From the NCBI GenBank assembly GCA_964399735.1, contig CAYNSO010000014.1, positions 1 to 55,726 of the forward strand: a stretch of 55,726 nt of DNA, written 5' to 3'. Made by a program: the position numbers and the translations under genes. Numbering within the stretch: the stretch's first letter is position 1; each line of letters opens with the position of its first letter. The stretch is from Fontivivens sp964399735 (lineage in GTDB: Bacteria; Zhuqueibacterota; Zhuqueibacteria; Residuimicrobiales; Krinioviventaceae). Positions 16,934 through 25,690 of this stretch are shown in pieces. The notes below the pieces were generated by a model. It made no database searches. It was not told the DNA's origin and saw only the letters and a list, made by a program, of their open reading frames with translations.

Positions 16934-17543
16934 ATATACAGAGATCATTGACATAATTAATTCCAGAAATGTTGTTCTGGCATCGCAATCGCCGCGCCGC
17001 GCGCAGTTGTTAAAACTGATGGGCTTAAAATTTCAGGTTTGTCCCGGTCATTATGATGAGGATTCCATTGCAATCAGCGAACCGGAGCGGCATGTTCAGG
17101 TGTTATCGCTGGCCAAAGCGCGTGAAATTGCCAATTCCCTGGAATATGGTCTGGTAATCGGCGCCGATACGATTGTGGTTCTGGATGACGAAATTCTGGG
17201 CAAGCCCAGGGATGCCGAACATGCCACTGCCATGCTATCGCGTTTGAGCGGTAGAACGCACCAGGTGTACACAGGCTTTGCCATTGTACAGCAACCGCAA
17301 GGAAGATCGGAAACCGGTTTTGAGGTGACGAATGTACATTTTCGGAAACTGCAAAACTGGGAAATTCAGGGCTATGTAAATACTGTTAGTCCTTATGATA
17401 AAGCCGGCGCGTATGGCATTCAGGATCAAAGCGCAGTGTTTGCTGACCGGATCGAGGGTTGTTTTTATAATGTGGTAGGATTTCCGGTAAGTAAATTTTA
17501 TATTGCTTTGTTAAAAATGTTGAATTTGAATTATGAAGAATGA
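16920..17543 (+). CDS. maf: Maf-family nucleoside-triphosphate pyrophosphatase
   Basis: A 207-residue house-cleaning hydrolase that converts dTTP/UTP or modified NTPs to the monophosphates; inhibitors of septum formation in Bacillus belong here. Motifs: LASQSPRRAQLL (SxSPRR), the conserved Glu in SEPERHVQVLSLAKA, GADTIVVLDDEILGKP, and the SGRTHQVYTG segment. The C-terminal half has YDKAGAYGIQDQ. It overlaps dtd by 14 bases and the rodZ-like gene by 11 bases. Confidence 0.95.
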   Translation: MKKDRYTEIIDIINSRNVVLASQSPRRAQLLKLMGLKFQVCPGHYDEDSIAISEPERHVQVLSLAKAREIANSLEYGLVIGADTIVVLDDEILGKPRDAEHATAMLSRLSGRTHQVYTGFAIVQQPQGRSETGFEVTNVHFRKLQNWEIQGYVNTVSPYDKAGAYGIQDQSAVFADRIEGCFYNVVGFPVSKFYIALLKMLNLNYEE

Positions 17544-18929
17544 AAAGAATAAAAAACTGGAGCTTGGCCGTGAACTGGCGCAGCAGCGTGAGGATAAGGG
17601 GCTGAGTATTGCACAATTGTCCGACCGGACAAAAATTGCCGTTAGAAATATTACCCATATTGAAAATGGCGTATTTGATTTTTTACCCAGCGCTTATGTA
17701 AAGGCATATTTGTCTGCTATTGCGGTGGAACTGGGGCTCGATTCAGGGGTGATTTTACGCAAGTATTATGCTTCTTTTGTTCGCGATGTTGATGAACCAG
17801 CGCATGAAACCAAATCCGCATCGCCCCGAAAGGGATATACGGAACCTGTTGCCCCGCAGCCGGAAAAGAGCAGGGATGAAATAGCGGTTAACCCGCCGGA
17901 GAACGCGGTTCCGGAAAAAACAGAGGAACAGGTAACCAGTAAAATTGTAGAGAAACCGCTTGCGCAGCCGGAAACAGAACCTGATAAAAGCCGGCAATCT
18001 CCCCTCCCGAAAAAGCAGGGCAAAAAGAAACCGGCAGTAGATAAAAGAGAAGGACATCTCCCGGCGTTGGAAGCTAGGGAAGCGCCACCGCCGTACGAAG
18101 CGGAAAAACCGGTTGCTGATGAAAGTGAAAAACCGCTCCCTGCCGCAGCAGTGGAAAAAGTTTCGGTAGAAAAGGTCGACCCTCAAAAATCTAGATCGAG
18201 CTGGTTTGATGAGTTCAAGCTGGTTCTGCGTTTTTACAGTGTTTTTATTCTTGGGGTGTTGTTTTTGGCTTTTGCGCTGGTGGTTATTTTTTGGATTGTG
18301 CCTGACATACAATTGCGAAAAAAAGTACAGGAAGTGAAAGCGCTGATACAACCTCTGTCTGTCCAGGAAGACACCCTGACGCANNNNNNNNNNNNNNNNN
18401 NNNNNNNNNNNNNNNNNNNNNNNNNNNNNNNNNNNNNNNNNNNNNNNNNNNNNNNNNNNNNNNNNNNNNNNNNNNNNNNNNNNAGGAAGTGAAAGCGCTG
18501 ATACAACCTCTGTCTGTCCAGGAAGACACCCTGACGCAGGTAATTCAGCCGCTATCCGCAGACACCTTGTCTACAGCAACGGCAGCATTACCCATTCCGG
18601 TTAAGGAGAAAACCCCGGAACCTGTGCGGCAATTGTTGTCGTTAAAAATTGAGGTTTCGGATTCTGCATGGCTACGGATTGTCTATAACGACAGCCTGGC
18701 TGAAGAGGGCATTTTTGCGCCGGGTGAAGAAAAAACCTGGCAGGGATATGAAAATTTTTATATGCGTATTGGCAATGCCGGCGGTATTCATTTATTTTTA
18801 GATGGCAAGTTCCTTGGCCCCCTGCCGCAAAGCGGGATTATTACCAATATTCAAATCAACAAAGACGGTTTTAAAACGATAAAAAAAACGCAATTCCCCG
18901 ACGCAATGGGTGTAAGCGTTAATCAATAA
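17533..18929 (+). CDS. RodZ-like helix-turn-helix membrane protein, interrupted by a scaffold gap
   Basis: A cytoskeletal adaptor-like protein. An N-terminal HTH_25 domain (about 8-78, ELGRELAQQREDKGLSIAQL) is followed by a long Pro/Glu/Lys-rich linker (about 80-220), one transmembrane helix (about 233-257, ending FWIVPDI) and a periplasmic DUF4115-like domain (SDSAWLRIVYNDSL). RodZ anchors MreB and helps set rod shape; the genes around it (maf, mpl) fit cell-wall growth. One hundred Ns at 18384-18483 break it, but the 55 bases on each side are identical. Removing the gap and one copy (155 bases) joins both parts in one frame of 413 residues. I treat it as one intact gene mis-scaffolded. Confidence 0.85.
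18384..18483. other. Scaffold gap (100 Ns), probably spurious
   Basis: Exactly 100 Ns, the usual placeholder size. The 55 bases before it (18329-18383) and after it (18484-18538) are identical, as when two contigs end in the same k-mer. The gap most likely has no missing sequence. Confidence 0.9.
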
Positions 18930-18939
18930 AGTATGGATC

Positions 18940-20361
18940 ATGAACGAAAACAATAAAATAAACCGAATTTATTTTTTAGCGATATGCGGAACTGCAATGG
19001 CTTCGCTGGCCGCCATGTTAAAGAAAAAAGGCTATTATGTTTACGGGACGGATGAAAACCTGTACCCGCCAATGAGTACGTTCCTTGATGAGCAGCAAAT
19101 TCCGGTATTCAAGGGATTCGATCCGGCGCACCTTGACCCGGCGCCTGATCTGGTTATTGTTGGCAATGTAATTTCGCGCGGCAATGTAGAGATTGAAGAA
19201 ATTCTGGATCGCCATTTACCGTACATGTCTCTACCGGAGGCGCTGCGGGATTTTATGATCCGCGGCAATCGTTCCATTGTTGTTACCGGCACGCATGGCA
19301 AAACCACTACCACCTCGCTGGTGTCGTGGATATTTGATTATGCCGGCAAAAATCCCGGTTTTATGATCGGCGGCATTCCGCTCAATTTTGGGCGCGGTTA
19401 CCAGGTAGGCGGCGGTGGTGATTTTATTTTGGAAGGCGATGAATACGATTCCGCTTTTTTCGACAAGGCCGCCAAGTTTTTACGTTACATGCCGGATATT
19501 GGTATTATTAACAATATTGAATTTGATCATGCCGATATATATAAATCTCTTGAAGACATCAAACTGGCATTCCGCCGTTTTGTCAATATAATTCCGCGTA
19601 ACGGTTTGCTGGTGGTCTGCCGTGATAACGAAGCGGCAATGAATGTAAGCGAAAAGGCTTTTTGCGCTGTCGAAACGTTTGGCGATTCGCCGCAGGCGGA
19701 CTGGCGGGCTGAGCAGATTAAATCCACCGCAACCGGGGCCGAGTTTTATGTGACCCGGCGCGGCGAAAGAATGGGTTATGCCGCGCTGCCTTTGGCTGGC
19801 GGGCATAACATTCGCAATGCACTGGCGGCAATCGCTGTAGCCAGCCACGCTGGTATAGAGATGGATGTTATTCTTTCTGCCCTGCGCCAATTCAAGGGCA
19901 TTAAACGCCGGCTGGAATTTATTGGCGCTGTTAACGGTGTGGAAATATATGATGACTTTGGTCATCATCCAACGGCTATTAAAGAGACTTTAGCGGCGTT
20001 TCGCAGCCGGTTCCCAAACCAGCGAATTTTTGCTTTATATGAGCCGCGTTCGGCTACTACCAGAAGAAATATTTTTCAAAAAGAGTTTGTCAATGTTTTT
20101 CAGCAAGCCGATTGTATCTTGCTGCCGCCGGTGAACCGACCGGACAAGGTTCCGGCAGCGGAGCTATTCTCCTGTGCGCAGCTTGCCGCCGACCTGGTGC
20201 AAAGTGGTAAACAGGCGGTGTATCTGCAAAACACGGCAGAAATAGTCGCTTATATGCTGGATCATTTGCAAACCGGCGACAAGGTCATCACTTTTAGTAA
20301 TGGCCCGTTTGATAATATTCATAGTAAATTAATGGATGCTTTAAAAGGAAAAGAACGCTAA
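18940..20361 (+). CDS. mpl: UDP-N-acetylmuramate:L-alanyl-gamma-D-glutamyl-meso-diaminopimelate ligase
   Basis: Cytoplasmic Mur-ligase-family enzyme that attaches a recycled tripeptide (L-Ala-gamma-D-Glu-meso-DAP) to UDP-MurNAc in peptidoglycan recycling. The 473 residues fit Mpl. An N-terminal UDP-binding domain (YFLAICGTAMASLAAML) precedes the ATP-binding GTHGKTTTT (117-125), then FILEGDEYDSAFFDK and NIEFDHADIY, both characteristic of Mpl rather than MurC, and a C-terminal domain with DDFGHHPTAIKETL. Its presence implies meso-DAP peptidoglycan. It follows the rodZ-like gene by 10 bases. Confidence 0.96.
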   Translation: MNENNKINRIYFLAICGTAMASLAAMLKKKGYYVYGTDENLYPPMSTFLDEQQIPVFKGFDPAHLDPAPDLVIVGNVISRGNVEIEEILDRHLPYMSLPEALRDFMIRGNRSIVVTGTHGKTTTTSLVSWIFDYAGKNPGFMIGGIPLNFGRGYQVGGGGDFILEGDEYDSAFFDKAAKFLRYMPDIGIINNIEFDHADIYKSLEDIKLAFRRFVNIIPRNGLLVVCRDNEAAMNVSEKAFCAVETFGDSPQADWRAEQIKSTATGAEFYVTRRGERMGYAALPLAGGHNIRNALAAIAVASHAGIEMDVILSALRQFKGIKRRLEFIGAVNGVEIYDDFGHHPTAIKETLAAFRSRFPNQRIFALYEPRSATTRRNIFQKEFVNVFQQADCILLPPVNRPDKVPAAELFSCAQLAADLVQSGKQAVYLQNTAEIVAYMLDHLQTGDKVITFSNGPFDNIHSKLMDALKGKER

Positions 20362-20365
20362 TTCG

Positions 20366-20381
20366 TTCCGGCGTGCCGGAA
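20366..20381 (+). terminator. Short hairpin between mpl and the R3H gene
   Basis: TTCCGG-CGTG-CCGGAA is a perfect 6-bp GC-rich stem with a 4-base loop, 4 bases after the mpl stop, followed only by ATTTC. It may be a weak terminator or an mRNA-stabilising hairpin; the T-run is too short for a firm call. Confidence 0.3.
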
Positions 20382-20417
20382 TTTCAGGAATAATTATAGA
20401 GAAAGAGGTTAGCCACT

Positions 20418-20960
20418 ATGTTTGCAAAAGACAGAAAACCAGGTCGAGATCGACATAGAGATAATGACCGCCGCGAGACTCGCAACCATCATGACCACCA
20501 TGAACGCCCCGAAAGGCAAGCGGATGAACAGGAGATAGAAAAGATAAATGCGCTGGTAAAACAGGTATTAAAAGAGGTAGACGATTCATTGGAGCCGGCA
20601 TCGTTGACAAATTTAAATGCTTTTGAACGCAAGCTGGTGCATCGTCAGTTTGATAATAACCCTGATCTGGTTACCAAAACTTATCGCAAGGGTGAAGAGT
20701 ATGAGTTAAAAATATATCCGGTTGGGAATATTCGTAAATACGCGCAAAGCAAAGCGGAAGAAGCGCTGCATACGCGCAAAAAAGTAGTTTTGCCGCACAT
20801 GAGCAGTTATCAGCGCTTTGTTATTCATGACACATTAAAAGAAATGGATACAATTAAAGCGGAAAGCTTTGGCGAAGGCGAGGAACGGCATATAGAAATT
20901 ACCCCGGAAGCTTATGGCCGCGGGTTAAAAAGAATTATCAAAAAAATTAAATTGATCTGA
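20418..20960 (+). CDS. Tandem R3H-domain nucleic-acid-binding protein
   Basis: A 180-residue soluble protein with a strongly charged, His/Arg/Asp-rich N-terminus (1-35) followed by two R3H-like units. Unit 1 carries Arg71-x3-His75 (in FERKLVHRQF) and unit 2 Arg133-x3-His137 (in YQRFVIHDTL). After each His the spacing to the GEE turn (G92 and G154) is exactly 17 residues, then a closing strand (YELKIYP and RHIEITP). R3H domains bind single-stranded nucleic acid, as in Jag/KhpB-type proteins; no KH domain is seen. GAGAAAGAGG lies upstream. It ends the plus-strand operon and converges with the PHP gene. Confidence 0.8.
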   Translation: MFAKDRKPGRDRHRDNDRRETRNHHDHHERPERQADEQEIEKINALVKQVLKEVDDSLEPASLTNLNAFERKLVHRQFDNNPDLVTKTYRKGEEYELKIYPVGNIRKYAQSKAEEALHTRKKVVLPHMSSYQRFVIHDTLKEMDTIKAESFGEGEERHIEITPEAYGRGLKRIIKKIKLI

Positions 20961-21025
20961 TTTTGTTTTTGAATAATTTTTGACTAGACGGTTCTAATCT
21001 TGTCCGGGTGGCGCTTTTTCAGCTG

Positions 21026-22669
21026 TTAATCCCGGACGAGGTAGAGCGGATTTGTAAAACAGTGATAGTGTTGCTTGTCAGTTTGACTGATAACCGCCAG
21101 GCGCAGATAGCCACGAGGGGGTAAATTTTGCAACTCTTTGCTCATTTCAATTTCAAAACAACCTGTCTCCGGCTGTAACGACAGCAGGCAGGTTTCCTTT
21201 TTTATTTCACAATCACCAGCTAAAAGTTCGAGTTTTAACAAATTGCCATAACCCGGTGTGGATTTGGCGGTAATATGTATTGTGCCGTTTTTTTGATAAT
21301 AGTCGTCACCGGGGTATGTCGTGTTCCTATTATCGTCGGTTATGGAAAATTCCGCAAAAGGGCCATCGGTGACGATCACCCTGCCGCTGCGCAAAGCGCT
21401 GGCAAGGGTGTTTGGGGTTAACTTTTTATCCAAAAAAACGCCGGTGCGGACGCCGGCAAATATTTCTTCATCATGTTCTCGCATGGTTAAAAACGGTGTG
21501 CTCAACTGTCGAAAGCGGTTAAAATTGCCGTGCGCGTCATTACCGGCAAACAAGATAAGGCGCCGTTCGTGCAGCAGCAGCCATATCCATTTGGGAAGGC
21601 CATAGCGCAGAAAATGGCGTTTGCGGCCGTTCCACATTTGCACGCCATGCAAGCCCGGTTGGCCATAGTCTTTATTTTGCCATTTCCCCCGCCGAATGAG
21701 CAGCCATTGCAAAAATGGCGGTTTATCCTCCGGGTGTGCGGCAATTGCTAACGCAGAAGGCTCTAATTGTTGCAGTACCCCGGCAATGGACATTTCCGGT
21801 TGAGTTTTGAACCATATTTCTGCGCTATCGCCGCTGCCGGGGAAAAAGACGCTGCTATTCAGCAACAGGAAATGGACATTGCGGTTGGCCGCATTGCCGG
21901 CAGAGAGTTCCTCGCCGGGAAGGATGACAAAATTTGAATTATTTTTATTTATTGTGTCTATTCTGGCTCTGTAATCGTGCCATTTTGCCAGAGCGGGGTC
22001 GTTGTGTAAATAGTCATTAAAAAAATCATCCAGGTCATAAGAATGATCGGTGACGGCCAGAAAATCGAGACCCATTGCACGGGCAATTGTTGCGGTATCT
22101 TCCAGGGGCGCGCCGAATTCTACCTGGTCGGATGAATAATTGCTGTGGTAATGCAGATCGCCAAAATACCAGTTATCGTTACGCGGCAGAGGGTGTGTAT
22201 CTGCACAGACCGTGAACGGCTTGTGAGAGGTCAGTTTATAATTATCATTGGTAATGGTTTTGCGGCGGCCGTTATTTTCAATTGTAATATGCACATCAAC
22301 CAACGCCGGTATAACAGTCGGCGCAGGAAGAGCTAGCGTATAAACTCGGCTCCAGAACGGTGTGTTGACGAGTTCCGGTTCCGGCTGGATATTTGCCAGT
22401 TCGAGGGTCTTGTTATTATGATGCAGCGTTACCCGTACCTGCAGCAGGTGAATGGGATAACGGTTGGCGTCCTTGATAAGCAGCAAAACCGGCAATGGCT
22501 GGCCGGGTTCGAGGCGATGCGGCACATCGGCAATGATTTCCGGCTCTTGTTGATCATAACGACTAAACAGCCCGCGAATGCGATAATGGATTTCCGCATA
22601 GAGGAACGGTAAAAACAGCACGATGGAGAGCGGGTGTAAGGGAAGGGCAAAAGGATAATCAAATAGCAT
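21026..22669 (-). CDS. CehA/McbA-like PHP-domain metallohydrolase, membrane-anchored
   Basis: A 547-residue protein. The N-terminus (about 5-27) is hydrophobic and may anchor it; a beta-rich region (about 40-165) precedes a PHP-type phosphoesterase domain. Metal-binding motifs in order: GDLHYHSNYSSD, FLAVTDHSYD, ILPGEELSAG, AIAAHPEDKP and FAGNDAHGN. A C-terminal beta domain follows (about 410-547, VIVTDGPFAEF then immunoglobulin-like strands). PHP enzymes of this type hydrolyse phosphoester or ester bonds; the substrate is unknown. It is the last gene of the first glycan operon and overlaps the radical-SAM gene by 11 bases. Confidence 0.82.
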   Translation of the reverse strand: MLFDYPFALPLHPLSIVLFLPFLYAEIHYRIRGLFSRYDQQEPEIIADVPHRLEPGQPLPVLLLIKDANRYPIHLLQVRVTLHHNNKTLELANIQPEPELVNTPFWSRVYTLALPAPTVIPALVDVHITIENNGRRKTITNDNYKLTSHKPFTVCADTHPLPRNDNWYFGDLHYHSNYSSDQVEFGAPLEDTATIARAMGLDFLAVTDHSYDLDDFFNDYLHNDPALAKWHDYRARIDTINKNNSNFVILPGEELSAGNAANRNVHFLLLNSSVFFPGSGDSAEIWFKTQPEMSIAGVLQQLEPSALAIAAHPEDKPPFLQWLLIRRGKWQNKDYGQPGLHGVQMWNGRKRHFLRYGLPKWIWLLLHERRLILFAGNDAHGNFNRFRQLSTPFLTMREHDEEIFAGVRTGVFLDKKLTPNTLASALRSGRVIVTDGPFAEFSITDDNRNTTYPGDDYYQKNGTIHITAKSTPGYGNLLKLELLAGDCEIKKETCLLSLQPETGCFEIEMSKELQNLPPRGYLRLAVISQTDKQHYHCFTNPLYLVRD

Positions 22670-23705
22670 GGGGTATTCTCTGGTTATTGATGTTTTGAGC
22701 CGTTGCCGCGGCGCTTTTCGTTTTATTATTTTGTAACAAATAGAAAAATTTGTTTTGAAAATATTTATACCATGTATAACGGGCTTTGGCAGCCAGGCTT
22801 TTCAGCAGATAAACATCCGGTGCGTATAAAAACGATGGATCAAAATAGCAGTTGATCGTACAGCCTTGGCAAAAATTAAAACGGCCCTGCATTCTGTGGT
22901 ATTCCCGCCAGGTCTTGTCCTTATATATTTCCGACAATGCAGCAGGCGCCGGCAACTTTTTTTGTGTGTAATGATAGCAGGGCAGCAGAATCTGGTTGTC
23001 CGGTGAAATGACCAGGGTGGAAGAAACTGCGCGGCAGCGGGGTTTGGCGATAGAATTGCCGCCATGGCGTCGCAAACGTATAAAGGCCTGGTTCAGGTAA
23101 ACATACGGGTAATGACAAAATTTTTCCAGATAGCCAAGATGCTGCTCAGCCAGCGCCGGTTTGATAAAAACGGGATTGATGATCAAGATCAGCTTCATCT
23201 GTCGTGCAAATTCTGCCATGTACGGGAGTTCTTTAATGTTTTCATCGGTAACGGTATAGAGTAGATCGGGGGATTCGCCCAGTTGCCGCGCCAGGTCGAT
23301 ACTGTGCATAACCGCATTATAAACCTGGTTACCGCGCATTCTATTGTGCAGCGATTCATCCAGAGCATCAAGGGAAAAATGTAATAAATCTACCAATCCC
23401 TTCAGGGTATATGCTTGTTGTGGATACAGCAGACAATTGGTGGTAACCGAAGTGTGCAAGCCCAGTTTTTTAGCGTAGCGAAGCAGTTCTGCGAGTTGAG
23501 GATGCAGCAGGGGCTCGCCGCCGGTAAAATCAACAAAGGGAATGTGCATTTTTTTGGCTTGTTCCAGGTTGTGCCGCACCTGGTTAGGATCGGCAAATTG
23601 AACCTGGTGGTCATTACACGTACGGGGAATATCACAAAATGCGCAGCGGCAATTGCATAGCCGGGTGATATAGTAATGTAACAAGACAGGCGGACAAATT
23701 TTCAT
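22659..23705 (-). CDS. Radical SAM protein with C-terminal cysteine cluster
   Basis: A 348-residue radical-SAM enzyme. The cluster motif CNCRCAFC (cysteines at CxxxCxxC spacing) is near residue 20, followed by the GGE motif in FTGGEPLLHP. A C-terminal region has further cysteines (LLPCYHYTQ, and CQGCTINCYFD near 290), as in SPASM/Twitch-type enzymes that bind extra Fe-S clusters. The substrate is unknown. Related enzymes occur in glycan and lipid clusters in which a radical step modifies a sugar or lipid head group; that is an inference here. It lies between a GT2 and the PHP gene. Confidence 0.85.
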   Translation of the reverse strand: MKICPPVLLHYYITRLCNCRCAFCDIPRTCNDHQVQFADPNQVRHNLEQAKKMHIPFVDFTGGEPLLHPQLAELLRYAKKLGLHTSVTTNCLLYPQQAYTLKGLVDLLHFSLDALDESLHNRMRGNQVYNAVMHSIDLARQLGESPDLLYTVTDENIKELPYMAEFARQMKLILIINPVFIKPALAEQHLGYLEKFCHYPYVYLNQAFIRLRRHGGNSIAKPRCRAVSSTLVISPDNQILLPCYHYTQKKLPAPAALSEIYKDKTWREYHRMQGRFNFCQGCTINCYFDPSFLYAPDVYLLKSLAAKARYTWYKYFQNKFFYLLQNNKTKSAAATAQNINNQRIPHAI

Positions 23706-23721
23706 AATTCATATCTTGATG

Positions 23722-24858
23722 CTAAAAGCCGGGTTGTTTTCCCGCTTTTGCCGGATATTGCCGGTCTTTCCACCTGGTTTTATGGTCGAAGAGCAGCAAC
23801 AGCGGCAATAAAAGTGTATAGGTAAAATAATAAAATTCAAATGGAATAATATACTTTAACAGGTCGCGGCGGCCAAGCAAGGTTGCAGCGCGGCATAGCA
23901 GCAAAAAATCTGTACCGGTCAACAAAATCATTCCGGCAGCGGCAATGACAGGGTGAGTAAAAATAACAGCAATCGTTAAAAGGTGAGCGAGCATTGCCAG
24001 GGAAAGCAGAACAATTCCCGGCAAAGGAACAAGACTCAGGCCCCGCATCCAGCGTTTTCTCTGGTCATAGTATTCCTGCAGGGTGCAAGCAGGAGAACTG
24101 TGCAGCAGAGAATTCGGAGAAAAGCAAAAATTAATTTTCCAGCGCCCGGATTTATGAACCTGGTTTAGCAGGGCCAAATCTTCAACCAGGCAAGGCCCTG
24201 TTTTAGCAAAACCGCCGCTTTCATCATATACTTTTCTGCGTAAGGCCATGTTATTGCCGAACCAACTCAGCGGCAGGCCATATCTGGCGGCAGCAGCAGC
24301 TACGCCAAGCAGAAAAAGCCAGTCGCAGGACTGTACTCTGCCAAACAGCGACGTGTGTTTATCCGGGGCGTCCAGCAGGGTGACGCCGCCGGTCATTCCC
24401 ACATTATCATCAAACCGTGCCAGTAAACTTTTGATCCAGGTACGCGGCGCCCGGCAATCGGCATCGGTAAGGAAAATAAATTCACCTTTACTTTGTGCTA
24501 TTCCGTATTCCAAAGCACGGACTTTACCGGGATATAAAGCCTGATCCTGCAGCAGGGTATGATGGTGGATATTATGATAACTTGAAGCATAACCGGCAAT
24601 AACCCTGGCTGATGAATCACAAGAGTGATCGTCGACAATAATGATTTCCAGCTTGTCGGCGGGATAGTCCAGGTGGCGCAGGGATTCAAGGCAGGAAGGT
24701 AAATGTTTTTCTTCATTGCGAACCGCAAGGACGACCGAAACCGAGGGTTCCCGGCTGCAAAGACGACTGCCGGTATCGGGTATGCCCAGGCACAACAGGA
24801 TTCCCGTTAAAATATAAAATCCATATACAAGCGCTATTATTAATTCAAAATCTGGCAA
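23722..24858 (-). CDS. Membrane glycosyltransferase family 2
   Basis: A 378-residue membrane-bound GT-A-fold transferase. One N-terminal transmembrane helix precedes the catalytic domain: VLAVRNEEKHLP, IIIVDDHSCD, FLTDADCRAPRTWI (DxD-like), VEDLALLNQ (acidic catalytic segment) and QRKRWMRGL (QxxRW). Two or three helices follow (about 270-350). The order resembles processive GT2s such as cellulose synthase-like proteins, but the size fits single-sugar transferases. Of the five GT2s in the window it alone has VED rather than GDD. Its start is 7 bases after the DUF3108 gene. Confidence 0.9.
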   Translation of the reverse strand: MPDFELIIALVYGFYILTGILLCLGIPDTGSRLCSREPSVSVVLAVRNEEKHLPSCLESLRHLDYPADKLEIIIVDDHSCDSSARVIAGYASSYHNIHHHTLLQDQALYPGKVRALEYGIAQSKGEFIFLTDADCRAPRTWIKSLLARFDDNVGMTGGVTLLDAPDKHTSLFGRVQSCDWLFLLGVAAAAARYGLPLSWFGNNMALRRKVYDESGGFAKTGPCLVEDLALLNQVHKSGRWKINFCFSPNSLLHSSPACTLQEYYDQRKRWMRGLSLVPLPGIVLLSLAMLAHLLTIAVIFTHPVIAAAGMILLTGTDFLLLCRAATLLGRRDLLKYIIPFEFYYFTYTLLLPLLLLFDHKTRWKDRQYPAKAGKQPGF

Positions 24859-24865
24859 AATTATT

Positions 24866-25690
24866 TCACTTTTGGGGTGACAGTTTATCCAGCAGCATTT
24901 CTACAGTATTTTCACTATTGATAAATTTTAAATATACAGGCACATTCGCCGGTGGCGGCCCAAAGCAGATCGTCAGCCGGGTATCAGCTCGCGAGATGCG
25001 ATTGGTGAGCAGATCAGTTTTCCAGGTGCGTTTCACGATCGGCAACGCCGGTGAAAATGAAAACTCTACCTGGCAATTACAGGTAACTTGCCGGGAGTTA
25101 TGCCCGGATTCGGCAGCAGTAACTATTCCCTCCAGTCGCCACACGTGGCTTTCTATGTCTATCAGGTACGCCAGTGAATCTCCCGGCGTTAAATGACCAT
25201 GACGCAAAGTCCATATCAGAGATAAAATGTCCAGGCAGTCGTTTTGAACAGGCCACTGCAAGCCATTATCCGTCACCGCAACCGATTGTTCGCGGTTATA
25301 AGAGGTTTGCCAGGCTTGGGTAATGTTTTTTTGTTTTATATTTTTGAATACTTTTGCCGGCAGCCCGGTCTCTGTGTTGACAAAAGAGTGGTAGCGATTA
25401 TCGACCGAAAAAAGCAATTTAAAAATAGTTTTGGATTTTAGCAGCCAGCATATTTCCAGCCGGGTCGAATCGCTATGGGTAAATTGCAGGGTGGAATTTG
25501 CTGTACTTTTGCCGTTGAATTTCATGGTATAGGTAAAAATTTCGTTCACCGGAGCGCCACTTGGCGCCGAAAGGGCAAGAGCGCTGCTCATAAAAACCAG
25601 GCAAAGAAAACTGTTACACCACAAGGATGCCTTTTTATAATTGATGCCGGTTGGAGCAGGATGATTTTTTGTGACTGTAGTCATTTTCAA
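24866..25690 (-). CDS. DUF3108-like exported protein
   Basis: A 274-residue protein with a hydrophobic N-terminal segment (about 24-42) that looks like a signal peptide. The mature part is all beta, beginning VNEIFTYTMKFNGK, then SVDNRYHSFVNTETGLPAKVFKNIK, a pattern typical of DUF3108. The domain occurs in envelope loci and has no assigned activity; the fold suggests a lipid- or polymer-binding barrel, which is my inference. It overlaps the upstream GT2 by the ATGA junction, so translation is coupled and the protein probably works in the same pathway. Confidence 0.7.
   Translation of the reverse strand: MKMTTVTKNHPAPTGINYKKASLWCNSFLCLVFMSSALALSAPSGAPVNEIFTYTMKFNGKSTANSTLQFTHSDSTRLEICWLLKSKTIFKLLFSVDNRYHSFVNTETGLPAKVFKNIKQKNITQAWQTSYNREQSVAVTDNGLQWPVQNDCLDILSLIWTLRHGHLTPGDSLAYLIDIESHVWRLEGIVTAAESGHNSRQVTCNCQVEFSFSPALPIVKRTWKTDLLTNRISRADTRLTICFGPPPANVPVYLKFINSENTVEMLLDKLSPQK

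Noticed and set aside
17533..18929. Frameshift or two separate genes in the rodZ-like locus
   Set aside because: The break coincides with an N-gap flanked by a 55-base duplication; collapsing it restores one frame, so an assembly artefact explains it.
20995..21034. GTCCGGG/CCCGGAC inverted repeat over the PHP stop codon
   Set aside because: The loop is 22 bases and no T-run follows on either strand, so it is a weak terminator candidate at best.
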